Assembly (NCBI GenBank): GCA_038246255.1
Contig: JBBRWC010000013.1
Coordinates: 1-55,956, forward strand
Direction of reading: 5' to 3'
Length of the DNA: 55,956 nt
Origin: RI-242 sp038246255
GTDB taxonomy: Bacteria; Planctomycetota; UBA1135; GCA-002686595
The position numbers and the translations under genes are program-made. Under the pieces are notes generated by a model, which did not search any database, was not told the origin of the DNA, and worked only from the letters and a program-made list of their open reading frames with translations. This document shows positions 43,604 through 51,447 of this stretch, piece by piece. Positions within the stretch are counted from its first letter, which is position 1. Each line of letters begins with the position of its first letter.

Positions 43604-44814
43604 AAGGCCATCGCGGTGCACAGGGGGTGGGCGCGGACGAGCTCGTGCTGTTGCCTAGCTTGCGGGCGCAGCTCGGCCCCAAGGGTGGTTTTGTGCTCAC
43701 GCAGAAGTATTTGAATGGCGCTGCGCAGTACGCGCGCAGCTGGCCCGGGCCGGTGGTGTCCCTCGTACGCATGGACACGTCGCGCACGTCGGACATGGAC
43801 CACGTGGAGGTGTTTGCGGCGCACTGTGAAACGGGGCTCGAGCGACGCCCCGAAGACCCCGGCGAGCTGATCGAGCGGCTGCGGCGCGCAAAGGTTGTGC
43901 TCGCGCACCTTTCGCGCATCGAAGCGCCGCTGGCGAAGTTATGCCGTGAGGCCGGTGTGCCGCTGGTTTACGGCACGGAGTACACCCTCGCCACCGAAGA
44001 GCAAATCATCGACGTCGAGACGTCGAACCCGGTGCTGCGCTGGCGGCGCAAGCTGTGGGCGCGGCGCACCGAACGGCTGCGCCTTGAGTCCCTCGCGCTG
44101 GCGGCCGGGGTGCAATGCAGCGGGACCCCGACTTTCGAGGTCTACCGCCAACACAATGCGCGCGCGCTGTTGTTCTTCGACAACCGGGTTCCCGGGTTGT
44201 CCGTCGTCGGAAACGACGCGCTTGAGGCCAAACTCGCCTCTCTGCGCGAAGCTCGCCCCCTGCGGCTCGTGTTTGGTGGACGGCTCATCCCGATGAAGGG
44301 CGTTCGCCATTTGCCCGATGTGGCCGCGTCCCTCGCACGCCGGGGTGTCGACTTTCGCTTCGCGGTTTTCGGGAGCGGCCCGCTCGAAGGCGAGCTACGC
44401 GCCGCCATTGCGCGCTGCGGTTTAGGCGACCGAATGGAGGTCCTCGGTCCCCTGGATTTCGCGACGGAGTGGATTCCGACACTCAAGCGATCCGCGGACC
44501 TGTTCGTCTGCTGCCACCCCCAGGGCGACCCTTCCAGCATGTATCCCGAGGTGATGTCGTGTGGTGTGCCCATCGCCGGGTTCGACAACGAGGCTTTCGA
44601 TGGGATCGTGCGCCATTCGGGCAGCGGCTGGCTCGCGCCCATGCACGACGCCGAGGCGTTGGCAGACCGCATCGCCCACTTGGATCGCAACCGCGATGAA
44701 CTCGTTCGCGGCGCTCGCGCGGCAGCCGCGTTCGCACGCGAACACGCGTTCGAGCGCACCTACGCGCGGCGCACCGACCACCTTCGCGAATGCGCGCAAG
44801 TCCGGTTTCCCTAA
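43600..44814 (+). CDS. GT4-type glycosyltransferase
   Basis: A 404-residue GT-B enzyme. The C-terminal Rossmann domain has RLVFGGRLIPMKGVRHLPDV as the donor-site opening, FAVFGSGPLEGELRAAI as the ribose-binding region and the EX7E motif in PEVMSCGVPIAGFDNEAF. The N-terminal half is more variable, as usual for acceptor binding. The GTG start overlaps the upstream stop (GTGA). With the two genes before it, this probably builds a surface glycan with an amino-sugar. Confidence 0.88.
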   Translation: MKGHRGAQGVGADELVLLPSLRAQLGPKGGFVLTQKYLNGAAQYARSWPGPVVSLVRMDTSRTSDMDHVEVFAAHCETGLERRPEDPGELIERLRRAKVVLAHLSRIEAPLAKLCREAGVPLVYGTEYTLATEEQIIDVETSNPVLRWRRKLWARRTERLRLESLALAAGVQCSGTPTFEVYRQHNARALLFFDNRVPGLSVVGNDALEAKLASLREARPLRLVFGGRLIPMKGVRHLPDVAASLARRGVDFRFAVFGSGPLEGELRAAIARCGLGDRMEVLGPLDFATEWIPTLKRSADLFVCCHPQGDPSSMYPEVMSCGVPIAGFDNEAFDGIVRHSGSGWLAPMHDAEALADRIAHLDRNRDELVRGARAAAAFAREHAFERTYARRTDHLRECAQVRFP

Positions 44815-46007
44815 CGCCCCGCGGCGGGCCCCGACCAGACGAGGTTCAACTCTCCCGGCTCCGCGACGCGCGTGAGCACGCGCTCGATCGACCCGGGTCG
44901 AAACATCAGCACCGAGTATTCACCGGGCGGAACCGACACGTCGAACGCACCCTCGGCGTTCGTGGTGGCCCGCGCTTCCTCTTCAAGCTGCGGTTGGAGT
45001 AACAACCGTACCTCGATGCCCGCAACCGGATCGTCCTCAGTATCACCGATGCGCCCCGCGAGCGCGACCCGCTGCGGTGATCGCTCGATCCGCAGCATGA
45101 ACAAACCGCCGGGCTCATCGGGGCGCGTGCGCACGTCGAAACGCGCGAAGCCATCGGCGCCCGCCGACAACTCGAGGCGTTGGCGCCCGATCGCTTTGGG
45201 GCGCTCCGAAGCGACCAAAATGGGCCAGGGGGTGAACGGCAGCGATTCGCGCGGCGAGTGCGGCGCGGTGGTCGCAACCGCGCGATCGAGATCCTCGACG
45301 CTGCCCGGCGCAGTCGCGCGCAGCGCGTCGATCGCTGCGGCGCGACGTGCGTGGATCACATCGCGGTGGTTTTGGCGCAGGGGATGTAGCTCGAGCGCAA
45401 CACGCTCACCTTCGCTGAGTGGAATCGCGAACGAAGCCTTGTCACGCGCGCTTGCAACGGCGCCGTAGATAACACGCTCGTCCGACAGCCCGATCACGGA
45501 AGCGGGACGGTTGGGCGCAAACACGTCGTGGCGCGCGAGCGCATAACGCACGGTCTGGACGCGGGCGTCGAGCTCCAATGTGAACGGTCCCGCGTGGGGT
45601 GCTTCGAACGCGACCGCAAACGCAAAACTCGCACCGGGTCCGTGGACTCGGTCGTAGTGGACGTTCCCTTGGCCGTCGACGATGCGCGCACCGACCTTTG
45701 CGGACCAACCGCGGGCAAAGCCCGCGCATTCCACTTCCAACACGGCGAATGCGCCCGCGGGCAGTGCACTGAGCGAATAGGTGACACGCTGGCTCTCCGC
45801 TGCAAACCAACCCGCAATCGCGGAGTTCGGCGCCAGTTCGCCCCCCGCGGGGACATGGACGGGATCACCTTGCGCGGGTCGCGCGATGGGCGGCGCTGCG
45901 GGCAGGTCGATCGGGGCTGCGCGCGGGCCTTCGTACGGCGCCAGATCGATCCCTTGGGTCAGCAGCAACGTCGCGGCGAGTGCTGACGCTATCTTGGTTG
46001 CGCTCAA
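44811..46007 (-). CDS. Secreted protein with C-terminal carboxypeptidase-regulatory-like domain
   Basis: A 398-residue exported protein that begins at TTG 46007 (signal sequence LSATKIASALAATLLLTQG). The N-terminal 200 residues are beta-rich and resemble pre-peptidase C-terminal (PPC)-like domains, for example AVLEVECAGFARGWSAKVGA. The last 90 residues carry the Ig-like regulatory repeat VALAGRIGDTEDDPVAGIEV with EGAFDVSVPPGEYSVLM. A GGGAG Shine-Dalgarno (46019-46015) lies seven bases upstream, and the TTG overlaps the DUF1501 stop as TTGA. It is probably a surface protein made with the DUF1800/DUF1501 pair. Confidence 0.82.
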   Translation of the reverse strand: MSATKIASALAATLLLTQGIDLAPYEGPRAAPIDLPAAPPIARPAQGDPVHVPAGGELAPNSAIAGWFAAESQRVTYSLSALPAGAFAVLEVECAGFARGWSAKVGARIVDGQGNVHYDRVHGPGASFAFAVAFEAPHAGPFTLELDARVQTVRYALARHDVFAPNRPASVIGLSDERVIYGAVASARDKASFAIPLSEGERVALELHPLRQNHRDVIHARRAAAIDALRATAPGSVEDLDRAVATTAPHSPRESLPFTPWPILVASERPKAIGRQRLELSAGADGFARFDVRTRPDEPGGLFMLRIERSPQRVALAGRIGDTEDDPVAGIEVRLLLQPQLEEEARATTNAEGAFDVSVPPGEYSVLMFRPGSIERVLTRVAEPGELNLVWSGPAAGR

Positions 46008-47245
46008 CCCAGCACTCCCGCGCGCGCAAACGGAGCGCCGAGCACCGCTGCCACGTCGGCGCCGAACCATCCGCCGATTACGTCGGCATAGACGGAGCGG
46101 AAGTCGATCGCGTGGCGTTGATTGCCGTTTGGGTCGAGGTCCGCGAGGTCCGGCGCGGGTCCGTGCAGTCCCGGTTTCACGCCGCCACCCGCAGTAAGTA
46201 GCAGCGCGCAACTGCCATGGTCGGTGCCGGCGGTCGCGCCATTGCCGTTTTCCGCGACCCTTCGTCCAAATTCGGTCAAGACGAGCACCAACGTGCTCGC
46301 GTGCCGATTGATCTTTGCGAGGTCCTCGAGGAACGCATCGAGCGCGTGGTCGAGGATGTAGAGCAAATGGTGGTGGGTGTCCGCTTGAGACGCGTGGGTG
46401 TCGTACCCGTGGTGCGCGGTGAACAGGCAGCGTGCGCCGAGATCCGCTTCGATCAGGCGTGCGGCCATTTCGAGGTCCTGGGCGAGCCGCGATTCGGGGT
46501 AACGCGCTTTTGGGCCCGTGCGCAGCGCGCGGTCGATGGCGGCGATGGATTGGTCGGCCGCGAGCACGGATTCGCCGACCGGACGAAGCCGCGCATCCGC
46601 CGCGCGACGGTTGATTGCATCGACGACACGCTGGCGCGAACCCGGTGGGTTGCCGCGCGATTCCGCCGCGGCGCGCACGCGGAATCCCTCGCGATCCGCG
46701 AGTGCATACGCGACGTGGCGCTCCGCGCGCAGCGCGTGCGGTGTTGTCACCTGGCCCAGCGACACCACCGCGGTGGCCGGCGCATCCGGAGGCAGCGTGT
46801 GGTCGGCGAACCGACCGAGCCAGCCGGTTGCCGGCGAGGGCGACGCTGTTGCACCGCTCGCCCAAATGTCCTTGGCGCGAAAGTGCGAGAGATTTGGATC
46901 GGGATATCCGACGCCGCGCACAAAACCGATGCCCCCTGCGCGGTAGCGCACCGCCATTCGCGCAAGCGCAGGGTGCAGTCCACACGCGGCATCGATGCTG
47001 TGTATTTTGTTCGACTTCAACGCCAACGCGGGCCGTGCGCGGTGGTAGAGGTCGTCCGCGACCGGAACCAGCGTATTGAGGCCGTCGTTGCCGCCGTCGA
47101 GGAATAGCACGACAAGCCGGCGGTCCGGGCGCGCGGTCTGCGCATCTTGCGCGCCAAGCCCCAGCGCCATCGCACGGGCCCAGCGGGGAGCAGCGAGCCA
47201 GCTTGCGCCCGCTGCGGAGCCAAGAAGGAGTGATCGTCGGTTCAT
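46004..47245 (-). CDS. DUF1501 family protein (Tat-exported)
   Basis: A 413-residue protein of the DUF1501 family, usually secreted and sulfatase-like in fold. The N-terminus MNRRSLLLGSAAGASWLA has a twin-arginine-type signal. Family motifs include VVLFLDGGNDGLNTLVP, HPALARM and the H-H-x-Y-D-T-H region (TAHHGYDTHA). TEFGRRVAENGNG and GTDHGSCALLLTAGGG complete the metal-site pattern. DUF1501 and DUF1800 genes are typically paired in planctomycetes; their biochemical role is not known to me. The downstream gene is translationally coupled. Confidence 0.92.
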   Translation of the reverse strand: MNRRSLLLGSAAGASWLAAPRWARAMALGLGAQDAQTARPDRRLVVLFLDGGNDGLNTLVPVADDLYHRARPALALKSNKIHSIDAACGLHPALARMAVRYRAGGIGFVRGVGYPDPNLSHFRAKDIWASGATASPSPATGWLGRFADHTLPPDAPATAVVSLGQVTTPHALRAERHVAYALADREGFRVRAAAESRGNPPGSRQRVVDAINRRAADARLRPVGESVLAADQSIAAIDRALRTGPKARYPESRLAQDLEMAARLIEADLGARCLFTAHHGYDTHASQADTHHHLLYILDHALDAFLEDLAKINRHASTLVLVLTEFGRRVAENGNGATAGTDHGSCALLLTAGGGVKPGLHGPAPDLADLDPNGNQRHAIDFRSVYADVIGGWFGADVAAVLGAPFARAGVLG

Positions 47246-47279
47246 GGAAAGCAGAGCTGGTTTTTTTGATCCTGGATCT

Positions 47280-48710
47280 TCACGCCAACGTGAACTGCGG
47301 CGCCGCCAGCAAAAGGTGCAGCGCCGCGCGCACACCTTCGCGGCGCCCCGTGCGCTCGTCGGGTGCATTGGCACGTGCGGCATCCAGGTACTCAACCAAC
47401 GCGGCCTCCTGGTCGGGTTCGAGGTTCTGTTGCAAGAAGCGCTCCGCAAGCGCCGCCGCGAGGTTGCGCGGACCCTCGCCGGCCTGCGCGGCAAGTTCAT
47501 CCAAGTTCACCGTCGCCCGTCCCGTGACCGTGCGCGCGGCGTGGGGGAGTTCTGCCACGGCGAGCGCAAAGTTGAGACGCGGCGCGACCGATCCGGTGCG
47601 CACCCACGCCGAGCCGTGCTCCCAACCCGCGACGGAGGGCGGCTCGAAGAGTTCCATGCCCAGCGCGACGGCATGGTGCTCGAGATTCGCCAAGTGGGGA
47701 TTGCCCACTTCAGCGCCGCGCGCGGCCCCGACGACTAGCTCCACGGGATTTTTGTAGATCGCGTGGCGCTGTTCGGGTGCAAAAAACCACGCCGACGAAA
47801 ACAGTACGCGTAGGCTTTCGCGGATCGAGCCGCCGTTCTTGCGCAGCACTTGCGCAAACGCTTCCACAGTGTCGAGCGCGGGTTCGCGGTGGCCAAACCA
47901 CTCCAGCAGTTTGCGCGCAAGGAACTCCGCGTGCGCGGGTTGCGCGAGGATCAGCGCAAGCGCCTCTTCACCCTCTGCGATGCCGCGCGCACCCGTTCGA
48001 CCCGCGATCCGCGCTCCAAAAAGCTGTTTGTCGCCATCGTCGTGCATCGTCGGTTCGAAGCGGAACTCGGCGATGTGCGCGGCGGGGGTGGTCCATCCGG
48101 TGAAGATGCGCGACAGTTCGCGCACGTCCGTCTGTGAGTACTGATCGACGCCCAGCGTGAACAGCTCCACCAGCTCGCGCGCCCAGTTTTCGTTGGGACT
48201 CTCTTTGGAGCTGAGCCGGTTGTCGAGGAACACCAGCATCGCGGGATCCCGTGCGACCGCACGCAAAAGGTCCTGGTACGGCGCGAGCGCGAGGCGCCGG
48301 AAGGTTCGGTTCTGCTCGAGCAGCAACGCCGTGCGGATGACGATGCCTTCCTGCACGGCAAAGTGGTCGTGCCACAGCAGCGCGAGCTTTTCGACGAGCG
48401 GCGTCGGCGTGCGCACCATGCGGTAGATCCACCACCGCCGTAGGCGATCGGTGCTCTCGCGGCCATAGGCACCCGGCCCGCCCGCGTGCACGTCGAGGGC
48501 GGATCCGATGGCCGCGATTTCGGCGTCGAGATCCGGTGTCTCCACAGGCGCGTCGACGAAGTGAGCAACTGCGGCCTCGGGGCCGAGCTGAACCAAGTGG
48601 TCGAGCGCCGCTCCGTAGGCGCCAAAGCCGGCCCGCCGCGCGAGGTGTGCCGCGGCCGCGCGATCCCAAGGCGCATCGGGCAGCGGTCGATAGGATCGAA
48701 AAATGTCCAT
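47280..48710 (-). CDS. DUF1800 domain-containing protein
   Basis: A 476-residue protein typical of DUF1800: AAAAHLARRAGFGAYG near the start, LALLWHDHFAV, the conserved NENWARELVELFTLGVDQYSQ, RIFTGWTT and the SVAGWEHGSAWV near the end. The N-terminus lacks a strong signal peptide. It begins the DUF1800-DUF1501-secreted protein operon, with 34 bases before the next gene. Its function is not established; partnership with DUF1501 is the main clue. Confidence 0.92.
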   Translation of the reverse strand: MDIFRSYRPLPDAPWDRAAAAHLARRAGFGAYGAALDHLVQLGPEAAVAHFVDAPVETPDLDAEIAAIGSALDVHAGGPGAYGRESTDRLRRWWIYRMVRTPTPLVEKLALLWHDHFAVQEGIVIRTALLLEQNRTFRRLALAPYQDLLRAVARDPAMLVFLDNRLSSKESPNENWARELVELFTLGVDQYSQTDVRELSRIFTGWTTPAAHIAEFRFEPTMHDDGDKQLFGARIAGRTGARGIAEGEEALALILAQPAHAEFLARKLLEWFGHREPALDTVEAFAQVLRKNGGSIRESLRVLFSSAWFFAPEQRHAIYKNPVELVVGAARGAEVGNPHLANLEHHAVALGMELFEPPSVAGWEHGSAWVRTGSVAPRLNFALAVAELPHAARTVTGRATVNLDELAAQAGEGPRNLAAALAERFLQQNLEPDQEAALVEYLDAARANAPDERTGRREGVRAALHLLLAAPQFTLA

Positions 48711-48778
48711 GGGGTGGCGGGCGGAGGGCCGCGCTCTGCCCACATTATCGACCCCCGCGCGCGGAGCTGGGGTCACGG

Positions 48779-49888
48779 TCACGTATCAACGCTGCGGCGC
48801 GGCCGCAGCCGCAGTTTCGGGCGCCTGGGGCCCGCTCGCGATCCCGTGGCCGCGCCGCACCCGGCCCGCCCTGATGATTGAGCCGGTTTGGGCCCGCGTG
48901 CGCCGGAACAGCCCCGGACTCGCGCGTGGCGTCGCATGGCCATCAAGAGGGTCGGGAGCGTAGCCACTCCGCGAGCTTCGTCATGGCGCCGCGAATGCGG
49001 GGGACAAGCCCTTCGACTGCGGTGGGGGGAGGTCAGAAGCCGCGCCAGGATGTCGTCGTCGAGGCCCTCAGTCGAGAGGTCGCGGAAAAACACTCCATCC
49101 TCGACCTCGTACACGTCGAGCGCGAGGCCACCCAGATGCTTCGACTTGAGCCCTGCGATGAGCGCGCGGGTGTCCACCACGCCGCCGCGGCACGTGTTGA
49201 TCAGCACCAGCCCCGGCCTTGTGCGCGCGAGTGCCGCGGCATCGATCAGATGGTGCGTGGCGGGGGTGAGCGGGCAGTGCAGGCTGATCACGTGCGACGT
49301 TTCGAGCAGTTCGCCCAGCTCCACGTACCGCACGCCGAGCCCCGCCAGTTCCGCGGACGGCGCGGGATCCACCGCGACCACATGGCAACCAAATCCCAAG
49401 AGGATGCGCGCGACCTGCGCTCCGATCTTGCCCGTGCCGACGATGCCGGCCGTCTTGCCCGCTAGGTCGAAACCCATGAGGCCTTCCAAGGAGAAGTCCA
49501 ACTCGCGCGTGCGCTGCACGGCCTTGTGGAGCTTGCGCACCACCGTCAACAAACGGCCGATCGCGTGTTCGGCGATAGCGTTGGGGCTGTAGGCGGGCAC
49601 CCTCGCCACGGTCAGCCCGAGTTCCCCGGCGGCCACGAGATCCACATGGTTGAAGCCGGCGGAGCGCAGCGCCAGCAACCGCGTGCCGCCCGTCACCAGG
49701 CGCTCTAACGTCGCGCGATCGCCGCAGTCGTGCGCAAACAAGCTGATGGCCGGAAAACCATCCGCCAGGGCTGCCGTCTGAAGCCCAAGGCGGGCACCCA
49801 TGTCGACCAACTCGTGGCCGTGCTCGAGGTTGGCCGAATCCAAGAAGGGTCGTTCGAAGGGATGCAACCCAAAGAGGGCGAGTTTCAC
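48779..49888 (-). CDS. D-lactate dehydrogenase-like protein with a lost C-terminus (probably inactive)
   Basis: The first 300 residues match the D-2-hydroxyacid dehydrogenase/LdhA family. They include SAGFNHVDL, the NAD-binding GIVGTGKIGAQVARIL, PLTPATHHLID, the catalytic Arg in NTCRGGVVDT and the catalytic Glu in YEVEDGVFF. After ILARLLTSP (about position 49012) the frame departs from the family, and the catalytic-histidine segment (usually near TSHQAFLT) is missing in all frames. The tail to 48779 is low-complexity arginine-rich translation. An alternative frame reads RGAMTKLAEWLRSRPS to a stop, possibly the end of a different gene. Starts at GTG 49888 (VKLALFGLHPF). Enzyme activity is doubtful. 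Confidence 0.82.
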   Translation of the reverse strand: MKLALFGLHPFERPFLDSANLEHGHELVDMGARLGLQTAALADGFPAISLFAHDCGDRATLERLVTGGTRLLALRSAGFNHVDLVAAGELGLTVARVPAYSPNAIAEHAIGRLLTVVRKLHKAVQRTRELDFSLEGLMGFDLAGKTAGIVGTGKIGAQVARILLGFGCHVVAVDPAPSAELAGLGVRYVELGELLETSHVISLHCPLTPATHHLIDAAALARTRPGLVLINTCRGGVVDTRALIAGLKSKHLGGLALDVYEVEDGVFFRDLSTEGLDDDILARLLTSPHRSRRACPPHSRRHDEARGVATLPTLLMAMRRHARVRGCSGARGPKPAQSSGRAGCGAATGSRAGPRRPKLRLRPRRSVDT

Positions 49889-49921
49889 GCCGTGGAGCTT
49901 ACGCGAGCATGTGGCGGCCAT

Positions 49922-50349
49922 GGTCAGCGCTCGGGCCGGGACCGACGCCCTCGACCGACCCGGTGGGAGAGGTTGTGCCCGCGGATCCCAGGCGGTGCCT
50001 CGAGCACCAACACCGAGCAGGTCGCAATGACCCTGGTACCGCCCTCCAAACTTGCCCTAGTACGAACTCGGGCAGATGCATTGGTCGATGGTTCCGCCAA
50101 AAGAGAACGTGTGTCGATCGCCAGCACTGAGGCGCGCAGCACGCCGGTCCAACCGAGTAGTCGGTATCGAGGCTCGCGTTGTGACGTCGTGACGCTGGAT
50201 CTACCGAGTTTCATGGGCGGCGGGTGATGGGTGGCTGAAGACGTTGATCGACAAGAGGCTACCCCCCCCACTTCGCTGTCAACCCGTCTCGTTCGAAAAC
50301 ACCACTTCGGCGGCAGCTCTTGTGTTGGGTCGCCTCCGCCCCGCGTGCG
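49922..50349. other. Spacer between the two LDH copies, no gene recognised
   Basis: About 430 bases without a coding frame that resembles a known family. One minus-strand frame stays open for part of the way but has no start with a plausible ribosome-binding site. It separates the damaged LDH gene from its decayed copy and may include rearrangement joints. Confidence 0.4.
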
Positions 50350-50775
50350 GTACGCGCAACGTCGAGTGCTAGGCCCACCTTGATGCTTCGACTTGTGCGC
50401 TGCGATGAGCGCGCGAGTGTCCACCACGCCGCGGCACGAGTTGACCGGCACGAGCCCCGCCGGTTCCGCGGACGGCGCGGGATCCACCGCGATCACACGG
50501 CAGTCAAAGCCCCAGAGGATGCGCGGCACCTGCGCTCGATCTTGCCCGTGCCGACGATGCCCGCCCTCTCGCCCGCCAAGTCGAACCCCATCAGGCCTTG
50601 AAGCGAGAAGTCCAACTCGCAGGTGCGACGCACGGCCGTGTGGAGCTTGCGCACCACCGTCAGCAGAAGTCAGCAGAAGACCGATAGCGTGTTCGGCGAT
50701 AGCGTTCGGGCTGTCGGCACGCACCCGCGCGACGGTCAGCCCCCGGTTCTCCCAGGAGCGACCAGATCCTCAGGG
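50350..50775 (-). pseudogene. Decayed second copy of the D-lactate dehydrogenase gene
   Basis: Base-by-base similarity to 49105-49650 is plain: the stretch GTGTCCACCACGCCG, the run TTCCGCGGACGGCGCGGGAT, and GTGGAGCTTGCGCACCACCG occur in both copies. The copy carries several frameshifts and lacks an internal segment of about 130 bases (the part coding roughly from the second beta-alpha unit to LARTRPG). Translations in different frames still show SPNAIAEHAIG, VIAVDPAPSAE and SCRGVVDTRALIA. It is an old tandem duplication in decay. Confidence 0.85.
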
Positions 50776-50823
50776 TCGACGGGAACTTGCGACTTCGACG
50801 ATTCGAAGAAGCGCTGGCGAGCG

Positions 50824-51234
50824 TCAGCCCCTCGCCCGGGGCGGGACCTGATCTGCGCTCTCGACGTGTCCCGCCTGTGGGCTGTTGGCCGGAGATCCTT
50901 GGGGGTGTGATCCGTGGGGGTGGTCCACGCGGTCGCTCAAGACTTCGGCCTCCGCAACCTCACCCGCCGTCGAGCGCGCCGCCACGATGAACGGGATGGT
51001 GTAGAAAAGCATCAACAGCGCGGCCGGAATCAGGGCCCTCCAGTCATAAACAATGGCGGTCACGACCGCCGCGCCGATCGCCACGACGAGCACCCAGCGG
51101 TAGGACTCCGAAGACGACGCCTGCTCGCCCGCCTCCGCACCCTCCCGGACGGCACGCTTAAACTCCGCGCGCGGCAGCGTCGCTCGGGCCTCCGCGGTCA
51201 GTTCCGGCAGTTCATCGTGCTTGTTTTGGACCAT
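50824..51234 (-). CDS. Small membrane protein with two adjacent transmembrane segments
   Basis: A 136-residue protein. After a charged N-terminal 45 residues there are two close hydrophobic segments (WVLVVAIGAAVVTAIVY and ALIPAALLMLFYTIPFIVAA), a hairpin topology with both ends likely in the cytoplasm. The C-terminal 45 residues are polar and rich in His, Ser and Pro. No family recognised. Only a weak ribosome-binding site precedes the ATG. Confidence 0.58.
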   Translation of the reverse strand: MVQNKHDELPELTAEARATLPRAEFKRAVREGAEAGEQASSSESYRWVLVVAIGAAVVTAIVYDWRALIPAALLMLFYTIPFIVAARSTAGEVAEAEVLSDRVDHPHGSHPQGSPANSPQAGHVESADQVPPRARG

Positions 51235-51384
51235 ATAGGCTCTTTGGCCCGACCGAGGCGGAGTTCCAGCCCGAGACTGCGGAGTTCCACCGCAGACGCG
51301 AACAGTGCGTTCACGCGGGAAGTGGGGCCTCGAAAGAGGAAGTTCGCAAAAAAGGGGACACGACGCGCAACCGCGCTTGCGGGC

Positions 51385-51423
51385 GCGCAGGGGCCGCGCG
51401 GGTGCGCCGCACAGCCCCTGCGC
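51385..51423 (-). terminator. Strong hairpin after the surface-protein operon
   Basis: GCGCAGGGGC (51385-51394) pairs perfectly with GCCCCTGCGC (51414-51423) around a 19-base loop, 24 bases beyond the serine hydrolase stop. A second small stem and a CCCCTTTTTT run (51358-51348, read leftwards) follow. Probable transcription end. Confidence 0.5.
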
Positions 51424-51447
51424 CTTCGATTCGGCCCCCAGCGCGAA

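Noticed and set aside
49922..50349. Short open frames between the two LDH copies
   Set aside because: No homology, no Shine-Dalgarno, and broken on one side by the LDH duplication.
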